Positions 10,450-22,224 of a stretch of DNA of 64,000 nucleotides are shown here, in pieces. Below the pieces are notes generated by a model. It had not been told where the DNA came from. It saw nothing but the letters and a program-made list of their open reading frames with translations, and ran no database searches. Source of the stretch: Stenogyne calaminthoides. Lineage: Eukaryota; Streptophyta; Magnoliopsida; Lamiales; Lamiaceae. The DNA lies in NCBI GenBank assembly GCA_037126765.1, contig JBBCBC010000031.1, positions 3,419,638 to 3,483,637 on the forward strand, given 5' to 3'. The position numbers were made by a program, and so were the translations under genes. The first letter of the stretch is position 1. Every line of letters starts with the position of its first letter.

Positions 10450-12922
10450 AAGAGCTAAAGAAGTGTTAGAAATCGTTCACACAGACGTATGTGGTCCAAT
10501 ATCAATCAAAACAAGAGGAGGTTATGAGTATTTCGTCACCTTTATTGATGATTACTCAAGGTACGACTATATTTTCCTTATGAAGCATAAATCTGAGACC
10601 TTTGACAAATTCAAAGAATTTAAGGCTCATGCAGAGAATCATAGGGAAAAACGTATCAAGTCTCTATGATCTGATCGTGGAGGCGAGTACCTCAACGATG
10701 AGTTTTTGAACTACTTGTCAGATGGAGGGATTGTATCCCAGCTAACTGCACCCGGAATCCCTCAACAAAATGGGGTTGCAGAGCGAAGAAACAGAACTCT
10801 TTTAGAAATGGTTAGATCAATGATGAGTTATGCGGATCTACCCAAGTCGTTCTGGGGTCATGCCTTGGAAACAACGGCTTATATTCTGAACTTGGTGTCA
10901 TCCAAATCGATTCCCAAAACTCCCAAAGAATTGTGGATAGGGCGCAAGCCCAGTTTGAGACACGTGAGAATTTGGGGGTGTCCGGCCTACGTGTTGGACA
11001 AGGAAGCCGGAAAATTGGATCCTCGATCAGAATTAAGGTTGTTTATAGGATACCCCGAGGGAACAAAAGGGTGTATGTTCTATGGTCCCGAAAATCAAAA
11101 GGTGGTAATAAGCACCCACTTTAGATTTTTGGAAGAAGACTATATGAACGAAAAAAAGCCCAGAAGTGAGATTACCTTAAATGAGCTAAGGGGGCTAACC
11201 TTAGTGCTAATTGTACAAGATGACAAACCAAACGACACACTTACACAATCGGAACCTCGTCATAGTGGGAGGGTTGTAAGACAACCCAAGAGATTCATGG
11301 GGGTAGGAGAGTCCTCGGACTTAGTCCCCGGTCAAGATGAATCAGACCCATGGACTTACGACGAGGCAATTCAAGACAAGGATGCGGTTTCTTGGCAAAC
11401 AACAATGGAAGCCAAAATGGATTCTATGGATCATAATAAAGTGTGGGAGCTAGTCGAACCACTTAATGGGGTCAAATCCATTGGTTGCAAGTGGGTATAC
11501 AAGAGGAAAAGAGGACCGGACGGGAAGGTGGAAACCTTCAAGGTAAGGCTTGTGGCGAAAGGTTATACTCAGAAAGAAGGGATCGACTATGAGGAAACCT
11601 TTTCACCTGTAGCAATGCTCAAGTCCATCTGAATCCTCTTGTCGATTGCTGCACATCTCGACTTTGAAATCTGGCAAATGGATGTCAAGACGGCTTTCCT
11701 TAATGGAAGTCTTGAAGAGGAAATCTATATGCAACAACCCCAAGGCTTCATTGAAAAAGACCAAGAACACCTAGTTTGTAAGTTCAAGAAGTCCATTTAT
11801 GGACTCAAACAAGCATCCAGAGCTTGGAACCAATGTTTTGATCAAGTAATAAAGTCTTATGGGTTTAATCAAAATGAGTACGAAAGTTGTGTGTACAAGA
11901 AGCGTGTCGGAACTGCATTGGTATTCTTGGTACTATACGTAGACGACATTCTGCTCATCGAGGACGATGTAAAGGTGTTGTCAGACGTAAGGGAATGGCT
12001 TTCAAAATAGTTTGATATGAAGGACTTAGGGGATGCCGGACACATCCTTGGGATCAAGATCACTCGAGATCACAAGAAAATGATGATAGACTTATCGTAA
12101 GCTTCATATATAGACACTGTCTTGAAGCGATTCAGCATGCAGGATTCCAAGAAAGACTTCGTACCTTTTAGACATGGAATCCATCTATCCAAGGAAATGT
12201 GCCCTAAGACACAAAAGGAGATAGATGACATGAAAGGCATTCCTTATGCTTCGGCTGTCGGAAGTCTTATGTATGCAATGCTATGCACGAGACCGGATAT
12301 CTGCTTTGCCTTTGGCATGGTAGCGAGATATCAAACTAATCCGGGAAAAGAGCATTGGATGGCAGTTAAGAACATTCTGAAGTATCTGAAAAGAACTCGG
12401 GATAGAATGTTAGTTTATCAGTCAGATAGTCTAATCCCCATCGGTTACACGGACTCAGATTTACAATCAGACTTAGATTCCAGAAAATCTACCACCGGTA
12501 GTGTGTTTTGCATGGGGGGAGGAGCCATGACATGGAGAAGCGTTAAGCAGAAATGTATCGCCAATTCTACCATGGAAGCCGAATATGTAGCTGCTTGTGA
12601 GGTAGCGAAAGAAGCGGTTTGGCTCAAGAACTTCCTAGTGGACTTGGATGTAGTTCCGAATTTGCCTAGCGCATTCACTGTTCACTGTGATAATGCCGGA
12701 GCAGTTGCAAATTCAAGGGAACCAAGAGCCCACAAGGCCAGCAAACACATTGAAAGGAAATACCATCTTATACGAGAAATCGTTAAGAGAGGAGATATAG
12801 AGGTGGGAAAGATCACGTCATAAGACAACCTAGCAGATCCTTTCATAAAGGGTCTGCCTCAGAACACATTTGAGAGACATGTGGAAAGAATGGGTGTCAA
12901 GACCGTTGCCAATCTGCTTTGA
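10450..12922 (+). pseudogene. Copia B pol (integrase to RNase H), 5'-truncated
   Basis: Order on plus: integrase core from HTDVCGP (10475) through DRGGEYL and PQQNGVAERRNR; the Gly-Tyr-rich integrase C-terminal region; RT with GCKWVYKRKRG, QMDVKTAFLNGSLEEEIYMQ and the intact catalytic site LYVDD (11935); RNase H with ADPF and ending NLL then TGA at 12920-12922. Stops interrupt at 10667, 11630, 12008, about 12098 and 12821. Several look like CGA to TGA or CAA/CAG to TAA/TAG changes, as expected from deamination of methylated DNA. Gag and protease are missing. Same family as copia C (38803-41689). The type resembles Tork/TAR-like copia (inference). Confidence 0.9.
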
Positions 12923-13039
12923 GTATAAGTGGGAGATATTATTAGATTCATGTAGGTGACATTAGATGTCACTCATTAGGAACAACACGAGATATGTTAT
13001 AGTATACTTAAAAGCAGACTTCGAGTATAAGTGGGAGAT
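12921..13039 (+). other. Duplicated polypurine-tract region of copia B
   Basis: GAGTATAAGTGGGAGA occurs at 12921-12936 and again at 13023-13038. Only the second abuts the LTR and should act as the plus-strand primer. Copia C has the same doubled arrangement at 39868 and 39959. Confidence 0.75.
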
Positions 13040-14881
13040 TGTTGGGGTTATACTGGAAAGTATGCTTTTACTTTGTATAACCAAACTGAATTTCTGTCTT
13101 ATTTACTGAAATAAATTATTCATCACTGATGCTTTAAATATCATTGAATGTTACATATATTTACTGCATAACTGTTCAATAAATAGTACGTGTTACATTC
13201 TAGTTAATTTAGTGATACCAGATCACAGAAGATTAAATTAACAGTCCCTTGTAACTAAAAGTACGTTGTTCACGACCTAGATGGAAATGAACAATCCATC
13301 GTGAAAGGTTGAAGTGTAAGGCTTAGATTGGCTTGTCTTGACCAAGAGATTACACTAGTGCATGACTGATACACTGAATAGGACCTACAGGAGGATAAAT
13401 TCTTCAGCACTGAATTATGAAGAATTAGACCTCAGTGGTTCGTTATTTCTTAATCTTCGTCCTTTAAATAGGACCGTGTGTAGCTAGTAATTATTGCTTT
13501 GACTTATGACGGGTAGAGAATCAATGAGATTCAATACTTTATTTCTTGGGCAATAGTATTGGTCACATGCGATTGCTAAGATTTAATACGAAGAATCGTG
13601 TGCAAGTACGCTTGTTCGATTTGCCCCCTTGAGAGGTTCATAAGATTTATCATACCAAATCTTGCAAGTGGAATTAGTTTTCGGTATGGATAATAATGTT
13701 GAACCGTTCCTTGACCAAGGACAAAAGATATTAATTAAAGGAAAGCTATTTCAGTGGCTTGGATTAATTAATGGGCTGGATAATCTTAAACACGGGAAAT
13801 AATAACCCGGAGCCATATTAACAGTAATATGGGTTAAGATGGATAGTGCAATATTAATTATGTAGTGGGATTAATTAATATTTATGGGCTTGAATAATAT
13901 TGTGGCTCAATGTTAGATATTCAAAGTTCATTAGAAGGTCCAATCTTAATTCTCCTAAAGGCCCCTCAAGTAGCCCAAACATAATGTCCACTAACTGAAA
14001 AAGGTGTTTAAAATAAAACAAATTATGGTTGCTTACTTTTTCCAATTTTTCGAAAAATACAAATAAAAGAGGGAGAAAGATTTTCTTTGAATTTTGTTAT
14101 GGAATGAGGATAAGTGTTCTTGGAATACAAGATTATCTCATTAAATTCAAGAAATCTCCCACTTGGCTATTTGTTGGGAAATTTCGAAAATTATGAGAAA
14201 TAAAGGGAAAAAAAGATTTTCTTGAAAAGATATTATGGAAGATATGTATTCTCGGAATACAAGTATATCTCATAAATTCAAGAAGATCCAAATCTTGGAA
14301 TTTTTATCCTAAAATTTCGAAAATACCATAACAATAAGAGAGTGGGATTTTTATGAAAAAATTTAATTAAGGAGAAAAGAATATATGGGATATATATTCA
14401 AGATTTCTTGGAGATCAAGAAAGAGATTTTCTCTCCCTTTTTTCCTAGCAAAAAATCGGCCACCACCCTCTTATAAATAGGGGATGATTTTTTCATCCCC
14501 AAGTTCAATTCCATGTGTTGGAAAAATTAGAAATCCACAAAGGTGGTGCAACATAATTTTATTTTTCCTTTTGTTAAATTGTTCGCGAGTTCCTACCACC
14601 GGATTGTTGAACAAGGATAAGGGAATACTTGAGAAGGTCTTTTGGTGTGTTCGTGAACGGGATCCATCTTCTCAATGGTTGTCACTCCGAGAGGTTAGTT
14701 CACGTAAACCCGTAGCAATTTCGCATGCGTAGGATTTATGTGAACTGTTTATATGCATGATTTGTTGTTGAATTATTATTTGAATTAATATATGATTAAT
14801 TCATGCTAGTAATAATTGTTAGAATTAAATTTGTATCTAAATATTCATCCCGAAAAGATCCGGGCAATTAATTCCCCAACA
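13040..14881 (+). repeat. 3' LTR of copia B
   Basis: Starts TGTTGGGGTTATAC and ends TTCCCCAACA, giving perfect TGTTGGGG/CCCCAACA ends, 1842 bp. A TATAAATAGGGG TATA box is near 14471. Aligns throughout with the LTR at 39976-41689. Outside the right end the DNA is the protease region of copia F, which B therefore interrupts. Confidence 0.92.
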
Positions 14882-16661
14882 CAGTCATGTGTCTAGAATT
14901 ACCACTATTAAAGTACCAAGATCCAGGAACACATGCTTTCAAATATGTATACACAAAATTGCATGACAAGTTCTTATTTGAACTTCCTATTAGGTAAAAC
15001 AATTCCAGCTTTTAAGTCTCTTCTTAACTTAGAACAATATGGACGAATATGGCCTACTCCAACATAATAAAAACAGACATACTCTTTAAACAAACCATCA
15101 TATTTCTTTTGTTTACCTTTCAAATGTTTTGGCACAGAAGTTCCAGCTTTTACAAAAGAAATAGGTTCACAGGATAAAGGAGTATTTTCAGAAGTTTTCA
15201 CAAAACCAAGTCCAGTATTATCAGATCTACCAATCATTAATGCTTAATTCAATTCAGTAGTGCTTGCGAAAAACTTTTTAGAACTTAGAGTAGTGCACTT
15301 GAGTTCATCTTTCAAAGAAGAAATTTCCACATCTTTTCTAGTTAAAAGAACTTCAAGCTTCAAAAGATTTTCTTTCAAATCTGAATTTTCTAAAGATAAG
15401 GAACTCAATACCTGTTTTTGAGTTTCTAAATCAGTTTTAAACTTCAGATATTCAGAGTCACAATCAGCAGATTTTGATGTTTCAACATTCAGAATAGTTC
15501 TAGCAAAACAGTTAATCTCAGAATCATATTTACTGAATGTTGTTTCAGATGTTGTATGAACATTTGAATCTGCTTCAGACCAATAATCATCGAGATCATC
15601 ATCAAATGTATCATCATAAACTATTCTAGCAGACATAACACTTAGCTCACATTTACCAGAATCAGTTTCATCATCAGAATCATCATTTAAGGTAGCATTA
15701 AAGTTCATTTTCTTCCTAAGCATAGTATTAGCACATTCATTAGCATAATGACCATATCCAAAAACTGAAAGACTGACTTGGAACAAGCTTTTTATCAGAG
15801 GGAGAAGAGTTTTGGTTAAACTTATCATTTGATTGAAATTGACCATTTGGTCTTCTGAACTTTCCTTTTAGAAAAGATTTGAATTGCTTAGTGATAAGAG
15901 CAATTATCATCAGAATCAACTTCAGTCACATAAGGATGTTTACCAACATTATCAGAAGTTTCACCTCTAAAAGCAAGAACTTTCATGTCTTTATCTTTCT
16001 CATGTTTATCATCATCTAACATATTTGAGTTAATCTCATAAGTTTTCAAAATACTTATCAACTCATTTTGACTCAATAAATCAGTGTTCTTAGCCTCTTC
16101 TATTGCACATATTTTTGCATCAAATCGTTTAGGAACAGTTCTAAGTATTTTATTAATTAACCGAGTGTTGAAAATTGGATCACCAAGTGAGTGTGACTCA
16201 TTAACAATCTCACTAATCCTTTCATTGTATGATGAAATGTTCTTATCATCTTTCATCTTCAAGTTTTCAAACTTGGTTCCCAACATTCAGAGTCTAGTTC
16301 TTCGAACACTTTCTGATCCTTCACAATGTTCCTGCAATATATCTCATACATCATTAGAAGAAACACAGTTAGATATCAGTTTAAACATAGAAACATCAAT
16401 AGCAGTAAAAATCGCATTAAAGGCTTTATAATTGAAATTGGCCGATGTGCATTCATCATTTGACCAATCAATCTCCCTTTTGAATTGTGAATCACCATCA
16501 TTATCACCAACCATCTTTGGTGGATTCCAACCAGACAACACACTACGCCATGCTCTCTCATCTATAGACTTAATATACATGCGCATTTTAGGTTTCCAGT
16601 ATGGGTAATTTGATCCATCTAAAATTGGAGTTTTTAAAGAAGGAGTCAGTGGATAATCCAT
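14882..16661 (-). pseudogene. Copia F gag and start of protease, interrupted
   Basis: Minus strand. Gag begins at ATG 16661 with MDYPLTPSLKTPILDGSNYP then YWKPKMRMYIKS, the DUF4219/UBN2-type start of SIRE-like copia gag. It continues through SVPKRF-like and NELISIL segments to about 15888. A frameshifted zinc knuckle follows (GYGHYANECA near 15760), then an Asp/Glu-rich stretch and a coiled-coil part (15500-15250), and a second knuckle-like CX2-type segment near 15060. At 14882-14935 the frame WYFNSGNSRHMT is the copia protease site (normally D-S-G; here Asn for Asp). There it stops at the copia B LTR. Stops at 16344, 15888 and 15244 break it. Integrase and RT are absent from this window. Confidence 0.85.
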
Positions 16662-16712
16662 TACAAAAACACACTTTAAACACAGGACCTTTAACTTAGT
16701 GTATCAAGTTTA

Positions 16713-16727
16713 TGGCTCTGGCGCCAA
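16713..16727 (-). other. Primer binding site of copia F (variant)
   Basis: On the minus strand TTGGCGCCAGAGC follows the LTR end CACTTTCA. It differs from the usual iMet-type TGGTATCAGAGC at the TAT positions. Confidence 0.6.
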
Positions 16728-16728
16728 C

Positions 16729-17508
16729 TGAAAGTGTGTGTGCATGTATTTTCAGAGTGTTGTTGAAAATGTTGTGAAACATGTAAAACAACATATGACA
16801 GCGGAAGTATAAAAACGCAGTGCAAAGGATTTCCAAAATTGTGTATAGTCTATAATCAGACTATACGAACCTCACTGTTAAAAACTTCACTATAACAAGT
16901 ATTGAGATACACACGAATCTCTTACAAGATCCTAAAAGGTGCAGTGAAAAATCACACACCAAAAATCAATCTATTCAATCAAGTAACTAGTGATCTTATT
17001 CATTTAAAACTTGATCTAATAAGATAAACATAATACTGATGGGAGAGATTGTATTCCCTCGACCAGTACAAATAGAATAACAACGACCCTCACACTCCTA
17101 CAAGAAATAATCACTCGATTGTTCTCTCGGTTGTGTCTTGGATGTTACTCTCTTAAGTTTGGAGTAGAGCAAATGGGATTTTACTTTAACTCGAACTTGA
17201 ATGTCGACCAATGCAATCTATTTATAGACATTTGGACCAACTGCATTGTCCTATCCACTTGGTGTGGACAGCCTTGAAGATCTCCTCCACTATCTCCATG
17301 ATCTTGGTGTAACCACCCATGATCTTTCTATTCTTACTCCATCAGTGCAACCTCTTGATAATATCCGAAATTGTCTTCAACCTGCAATGTAGGAAACATA
17401 AAAAAACACATCTAATAAAACGGAGTCAGTGTTAGGAGAAAGGGCAAATTTAAGATGTTGTGCAGAATGTTGTCCAACATCTAGAACAACATCCGTGCAA
17501 CATCAACA
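16729..17508 (-). repeat. 5' LTR of copia F (outer end uncertain)
   Basis: The inner end is fixed by the primer site (plus strand TGAAAGTGTGTG at 16729). It is non-coding. The outer end is not defined by a target duplication. A CA at 17508 (CATCAACA) is a candidate, and the true end could lie as far as about 17560. Between there and 17612 the origin of the sequence is unclear. Confidence 0.6.
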
Positions 17509-17611
17509 GGCCTAATTGAGAAACTTGATAATTTAGACATTGAGCTAAAAGACCGACGTTTTCATTTATGCTATCCTTCAGTCGCTCCCGAATTCATATT
17601 CCAGCTTCATT

Positions 17612-20600
17612 GTGAACAACAATATGAATAAGACGAATGCGACCATACGAGGATGGATTACAGGACGAGTTTGTCAAGCGACCTTAGAAGAATCAGGATC
17701 GAGCTTAGAGAGGTCGCCAACAAGCAAACCCACAGGAAGAGGGATGCCGGCCAGGGGGAACGGCCAGTACCACCCATGCCAGAAGGGGCGAGAGGTTGCG
17801 TGATACATACCTTGTCCCCACTGGGGACAGTAGGGGGACTTTCATCAACCGGCTCATCCAAAAGGCGGCTGAAGGCAGAGATAAGAGAGAGAGAAAATGC
17901 CAGGAAGATGGTGCTACCCGTCTTCACAATAGGAGAAGAGACTAGCACGATCGAGTTCGGCGAAAAGGACAAGGCTGGGGTAGTCTACCCCAACGTCGAC
18001 CCACTGGTGATCAGAGTCAATATCATGGGCACCACGTATGCCGCTTGCTAGTGGATGGAGGGGCTTTCTGCCACATACTCTTCAAGAAGACCCTGGATCA
18101 GCTCGGAGATTACGATGCATACATCACTCCATGCGACCATGTCGTGAAAGGCTTTGGGGACGCAACAGTAAAGCCAACAGGAATGATCCGACTTGCCGTG
18201 GAATTAGTCTCCACTCTGAATGAAAAAGTTAGGGCCACTAGGCTTTTAGATTTTTTAGTTGTCGACCTCCCGAGCTCCTATAATGGATTCCTCGGGAGGC
18301 CATTTGAACATGAATTTGAGGCTGCGTCCTCGACTTTTTATTTCTGTGTAAAGTTTCCCACCAAGAGTGGGCTGGTCGGCACCGTCAAAGGTGATCAAGT
18401 TGATGCAAGGGGTTGTTTGATTTATTCCTCGTCTAGTTTAAATTCCGCACCAATATCTAGCAAATAAATACTTGTAATAGATAGCGAAAAACAATGTGAA
18501 ATTTTATATAACAAAACGAGCAGGAAGAGAAGTCGCGACGACCTCGATCTAAGGATGGGGCCCGAACCAGAAGAATTTCTGCTCGAAGCAAAAATAGACG
18601 ACCCACGGTAAAATACCCCAAGGGCCATCCCGGGGGAAGACCTCGAAAAAGTTGAAGTAGACCCATCCCGACCAGATCTTGAAGTAATCATAGGCTCAAG
18701 AATGCCGGACGACCTGAAGGGGGAAGTCATCGACTTTATCAAAAAGAACTTAGACGTCTTTGCTTGGTCGCACAAGGATATGGTGGGGATCGACCCGGAA
18801 GTCGCATGCCATAAGCTGTTCATAGATCCAGCTCGAAAACTGATAGCTCAGAAGAGGCGAAAGTTCGGCCCCAAAAAGTATGCAGCATTAGCCGAAGAGG
18901 TAATAAAGTTACTGGACAATGACCTGATCACGCAAGCCAACAACCCAGTGGGTGGCCAACGCCATTTTAGTGAAAAAATCCAATGGAACTTGGCGGTTAT
19001 GCATCGACTTCACGGATCTCAACAGTGCATGCCTAAAAGATTTTTTTCCGATGCCCCACATCGACTACTTGATAGACAACACGGCGGGACACAAGATAAT
19101 GTCCTCCATGGATGCCTTTGCAGGCTATCACCAGAGAGCCATGTACGAGCCTGACCGGCAGTATACCTCATTCTTGACAGAAAAGAACATCTATTGTTGG
19201 AAGAGGATGCCCTTCGGCTTGAAAAACGCAGGGGCAACATACCAGAGGCAGGTCAACAGCATGTTCACCGACCTCATTGGGAAATCGGTGGAATTTTACG
19301 TAGACGACATAGTCGTTAAAAGTCTGAAGTCGGAAGACCACCTGACACACTTGGCCCAGACTTTCGACATCCTGAGGAAGTTCAACATGCGATTGAACCC
19401 CAAGAAATGCAATTTTGGGGTCGAATCGGGAAAATTCCTGGGGCACCTAGTGAGTAAGCGGGGAATAGAGGCGAACCCCGCCAAGGTCAAAGCCAATTTG
19501 GACATGGGAGCGCCTCGAAACGTAAAGGAAGTACAGAAACTCACGGGATGCCTAGCCCCCTTGAACCGCTACATCTCCCGAATGGGGGACAAATGTAAGA
19601 CGCTATTCGACACCATCCGGAAAAAAGTTGAAGTTCGAATGGACATACGAAAGCCAGGAAGCTTTAGACAAAATCAAGGCTTACTTAGCGGATGTAAGTA
19701 TTCTGTCAAAACCGGTCCCGGGGGAGAAACTTTTCCTATACCTCACGGCTTTCGAGACAGCTTTAAGTGCGGTACTCGTCCGAGTAGAGGACAGGAACGA
19801 ATTCCCAATCTACTTCATCAGCCAGACATTGAACGAAACCGAACAGCGATATCCGGCCCTGGAAAAACTGGCATATGCGTTAGTCATGAGCGTAAGGAAA
19901 CTAAGGCCATACTTCTTCGACCATCAAGTCGAGGTACTTACCTCCACACCTCTGAGGAACATCTTACATCGACCAGATACGTCAGGGCGATGCCTCAAAT
20001 GGGAAATCGAGGTTGGACAATACGGGGTAACTTAGGCACCCCGACCTGCAATCAAAGCCCAGGCTTTAGGTGATTTCATCGTGGAACTCACCTTCCCATC
20101 AGAAGCCGAGTGTTCAAACGGTCCACCCTGGGAGTTATTCATTGACGGATCAGCGACCTCCCACAAGTCGGGGGCCGGTATAGTTTTGACCAGCCCAGAA
20201 GGGACCTCGTTCCAAAACGCCATCACTTTTGACTTCCCCGCAACAAATAACGAGGCCGAATATGAAGCGCTCTCAGCGGCCTAGAAATGTTAACAACGAT
20301 GGGTGTCAAGAGATTGTAAGTTCACACAGATTCCCAGCTTGTAGCCTGCCAGGTCTCAGGGGAATATGAGGCAAGAGACGACCGAATGGCAGCTTACCAA
20401 GAGGTGGTGAAAATATTATGTCAGAAGTTCGACCAAATCCATGTCAAGCTGATCCCAAGGGAACAAAACTCGCGAGCCGATGCATTAGCGTGACTAGCGA
20501 CTTCCGAAGGATCACCAGAGATGAAAGATGTCACCATCACGACATTAACCCACCCCTCCATCGCACACTCGAAGATCGCAAACCTAGAAGCCCCAACACC

Positions 20601-21812
20601 GAACTGGATGACACCCATCATCGAATATTTGACAACAGGTCTCCTGCCAACAGACAGGGTCCAAGCTCGGCAGCTACAATTGCGGGCAGCAAGATACACA
20701 ATGATCCAAAATGAGTTGTACAAGCGAGGTTTCAGCATCCCCCTACTCCGGTGTGTCAGACCCGAGCAAGGACAAGTGATTCTACGCGAAATACACGAAG
20801 GGGTATGCGGAAACCACACCGGGGGACAATCGTTGGCCCACAAGACCACAAGACAAGGGTACTTTTGGCCCACACTAAAGGCTGGCGCCATCTCTTCGCC
20901 CGCAAGTGCCACAAGTGCCAAATCTATGCCCCTTCCATCAAGAGCACACCGGAAGAACTCACAAGTATCCTCAGCCCCTGGCCATTTGTAAAGTGGGGGA
21001 TAGACATCATTGGCCCACTCCCAACAGCACCAGGTTCGGTCAAATACACCTTGGTAGCGGTAGATTACTTCACAAAATGGGCCGAAGCTGAGGCACTGGC
21101 GACCATAGATCAGAACCAGGTCATCAAGTATATATGCAGATTCAGCTTACCACAAGCAATCATATCAGACAATGGTAAACAATTCGACGGCCTCAAGGTC
21201 GAAGCATTCTTCAAGAAATGCAAAATCACCAAGCTCTTCTCGACCCCATATCATCCGCAATCAAAAGGCCAGGTCGAGGCCGTGAACAAGATCATTAAAT
21301 ACACTCTCAAAGCCAAGATTGAGGGAGCCAAGGGGAGGTGGGCTAGCGAGCTCCCGGATGTTTTGTGGGCCTATAGAACGACCTGCAGAAATTCAACAGG
21401 AGAAACCCCCTACTCACTAGCCTTCGCGACCGAAGCAGTAGTTCCCGCAGAAACCGACTTCCCCAGTCTCCGCACAAGTCAGGTCACCTTCGACCAAAAC
21501 GATGAGGCCCTAACCAGAAACCTCGATCTACTCAAGGAAAAGCGGCTAGAAGCCAACATAAGAAACACAAGGTACAAACAAAGGTCGGAGAAGTACTATA
21601 ACTCCAAAGTACAACTTCGACGCTTCAGAGAAGGAGACCTGGTGCTCAAGAAGATACTCGGTGAATCGAAAGGAACCCTCAGCCAGAATTGGGAGGGCCC
21701 ATTCAAGATCTCGAAAATCTTACCTAATGGAGCGTACGAGCTCGAACAACCGGATGGCACCAAGGCTCAATACCCATGGAATGCAACACACTTGAGGAAA
21801 TATTATCAGTAA
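17612..21812 (+). pseudogene. Gypsy T2 gag C-terminus and pol (Tat-type), frameshifted
   Basis: Plus strand. A gag remnant (17612-17960) is followed by the Tat-type linker with VVYPNVDPLVIRVNIMGTTY. Protease LLVDGGAFCHILF lies at 18045 with DGG in place of the usual DNG/DSG. RT (about 18700-19560) has FTDLNSACLKDFFPMPHIDY, MPFGLKNAGATYQR and an intact FYVDD at 19295. RNase H (19630-20035) includes FIS-type and YPALEK motifs. A second, archaeal-type RNase H (20081-20500) has ELFIDGSATSHKSGAG and NNEAEYEAL. Integrase (20520-21812) has a zinc-binding CHKCQ region, a DIIGPLP core and the PYHPQSKGQVE motif. Frameshifts occur near 18045, 18945, 19620 and 20900, and stops at 20033, 20282 and 20492. 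Two RNase H domains mark the Tat/Ogre-Retand branch. The 5' LTR and most of gag are lost. Confidence 0.9.
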
Positions 21813-22224
21813 AATTACATTCTTGTAATCAGTTATTTATTAATTATTTAACAATAATAATGTCTTTTCCTTTTTCTCAAAATTACTGTGTAAAACCCAA
21901 AGGGATTATGCAAAGAAAACATAAGTCACCCGAGGTACGACTTTCGACATACCGAGGGGAGGATCGACACCCCATCAGGGGTGACCTCCCCCGACTTTAT
22001 AAGACAACCAGAAAAATAAAGTCCAAACAATAAAGTCGCAATATGGATAAGACGACATGGACAAATAAACAACAAGTCGCATAAGGAAATCAAGTCAACA
22101 CATTGTAATAAAAGAAAAGGAAATTTCATTTATATTGATAGAAGTGGGGGCCCGAAGGCGCATACAATGAAGCAAGCCCGAAGGCCGGTAGATCAAAATG
22201 GTAAACCGCCAGGAGCTTCGCCAC
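21813..22224 (+). other. Spacer between T2 pol and antisense ORF
   Basis: An AT-rich block follows the integrase stop, then TCGAC-rich sequence. No coding signal. It would serve as the 3' end of pol transcripts and the 3' end of the convergent antisense gene, but I see no clear poly(A) signal beyond AATAAA-like runs near 22013. Confidence 0.5.

Noticed and set aside
17658..17972. Minus-strand frame opposite T2 gag
   Set aside because: Shadow of the plus-strand gag/protease frame.
20421..20921. 166-codon frame on minus inside T2 pol
   Set aside because: Mirror of the RNase H-integrase coding strand; GC-rich shadow frame.
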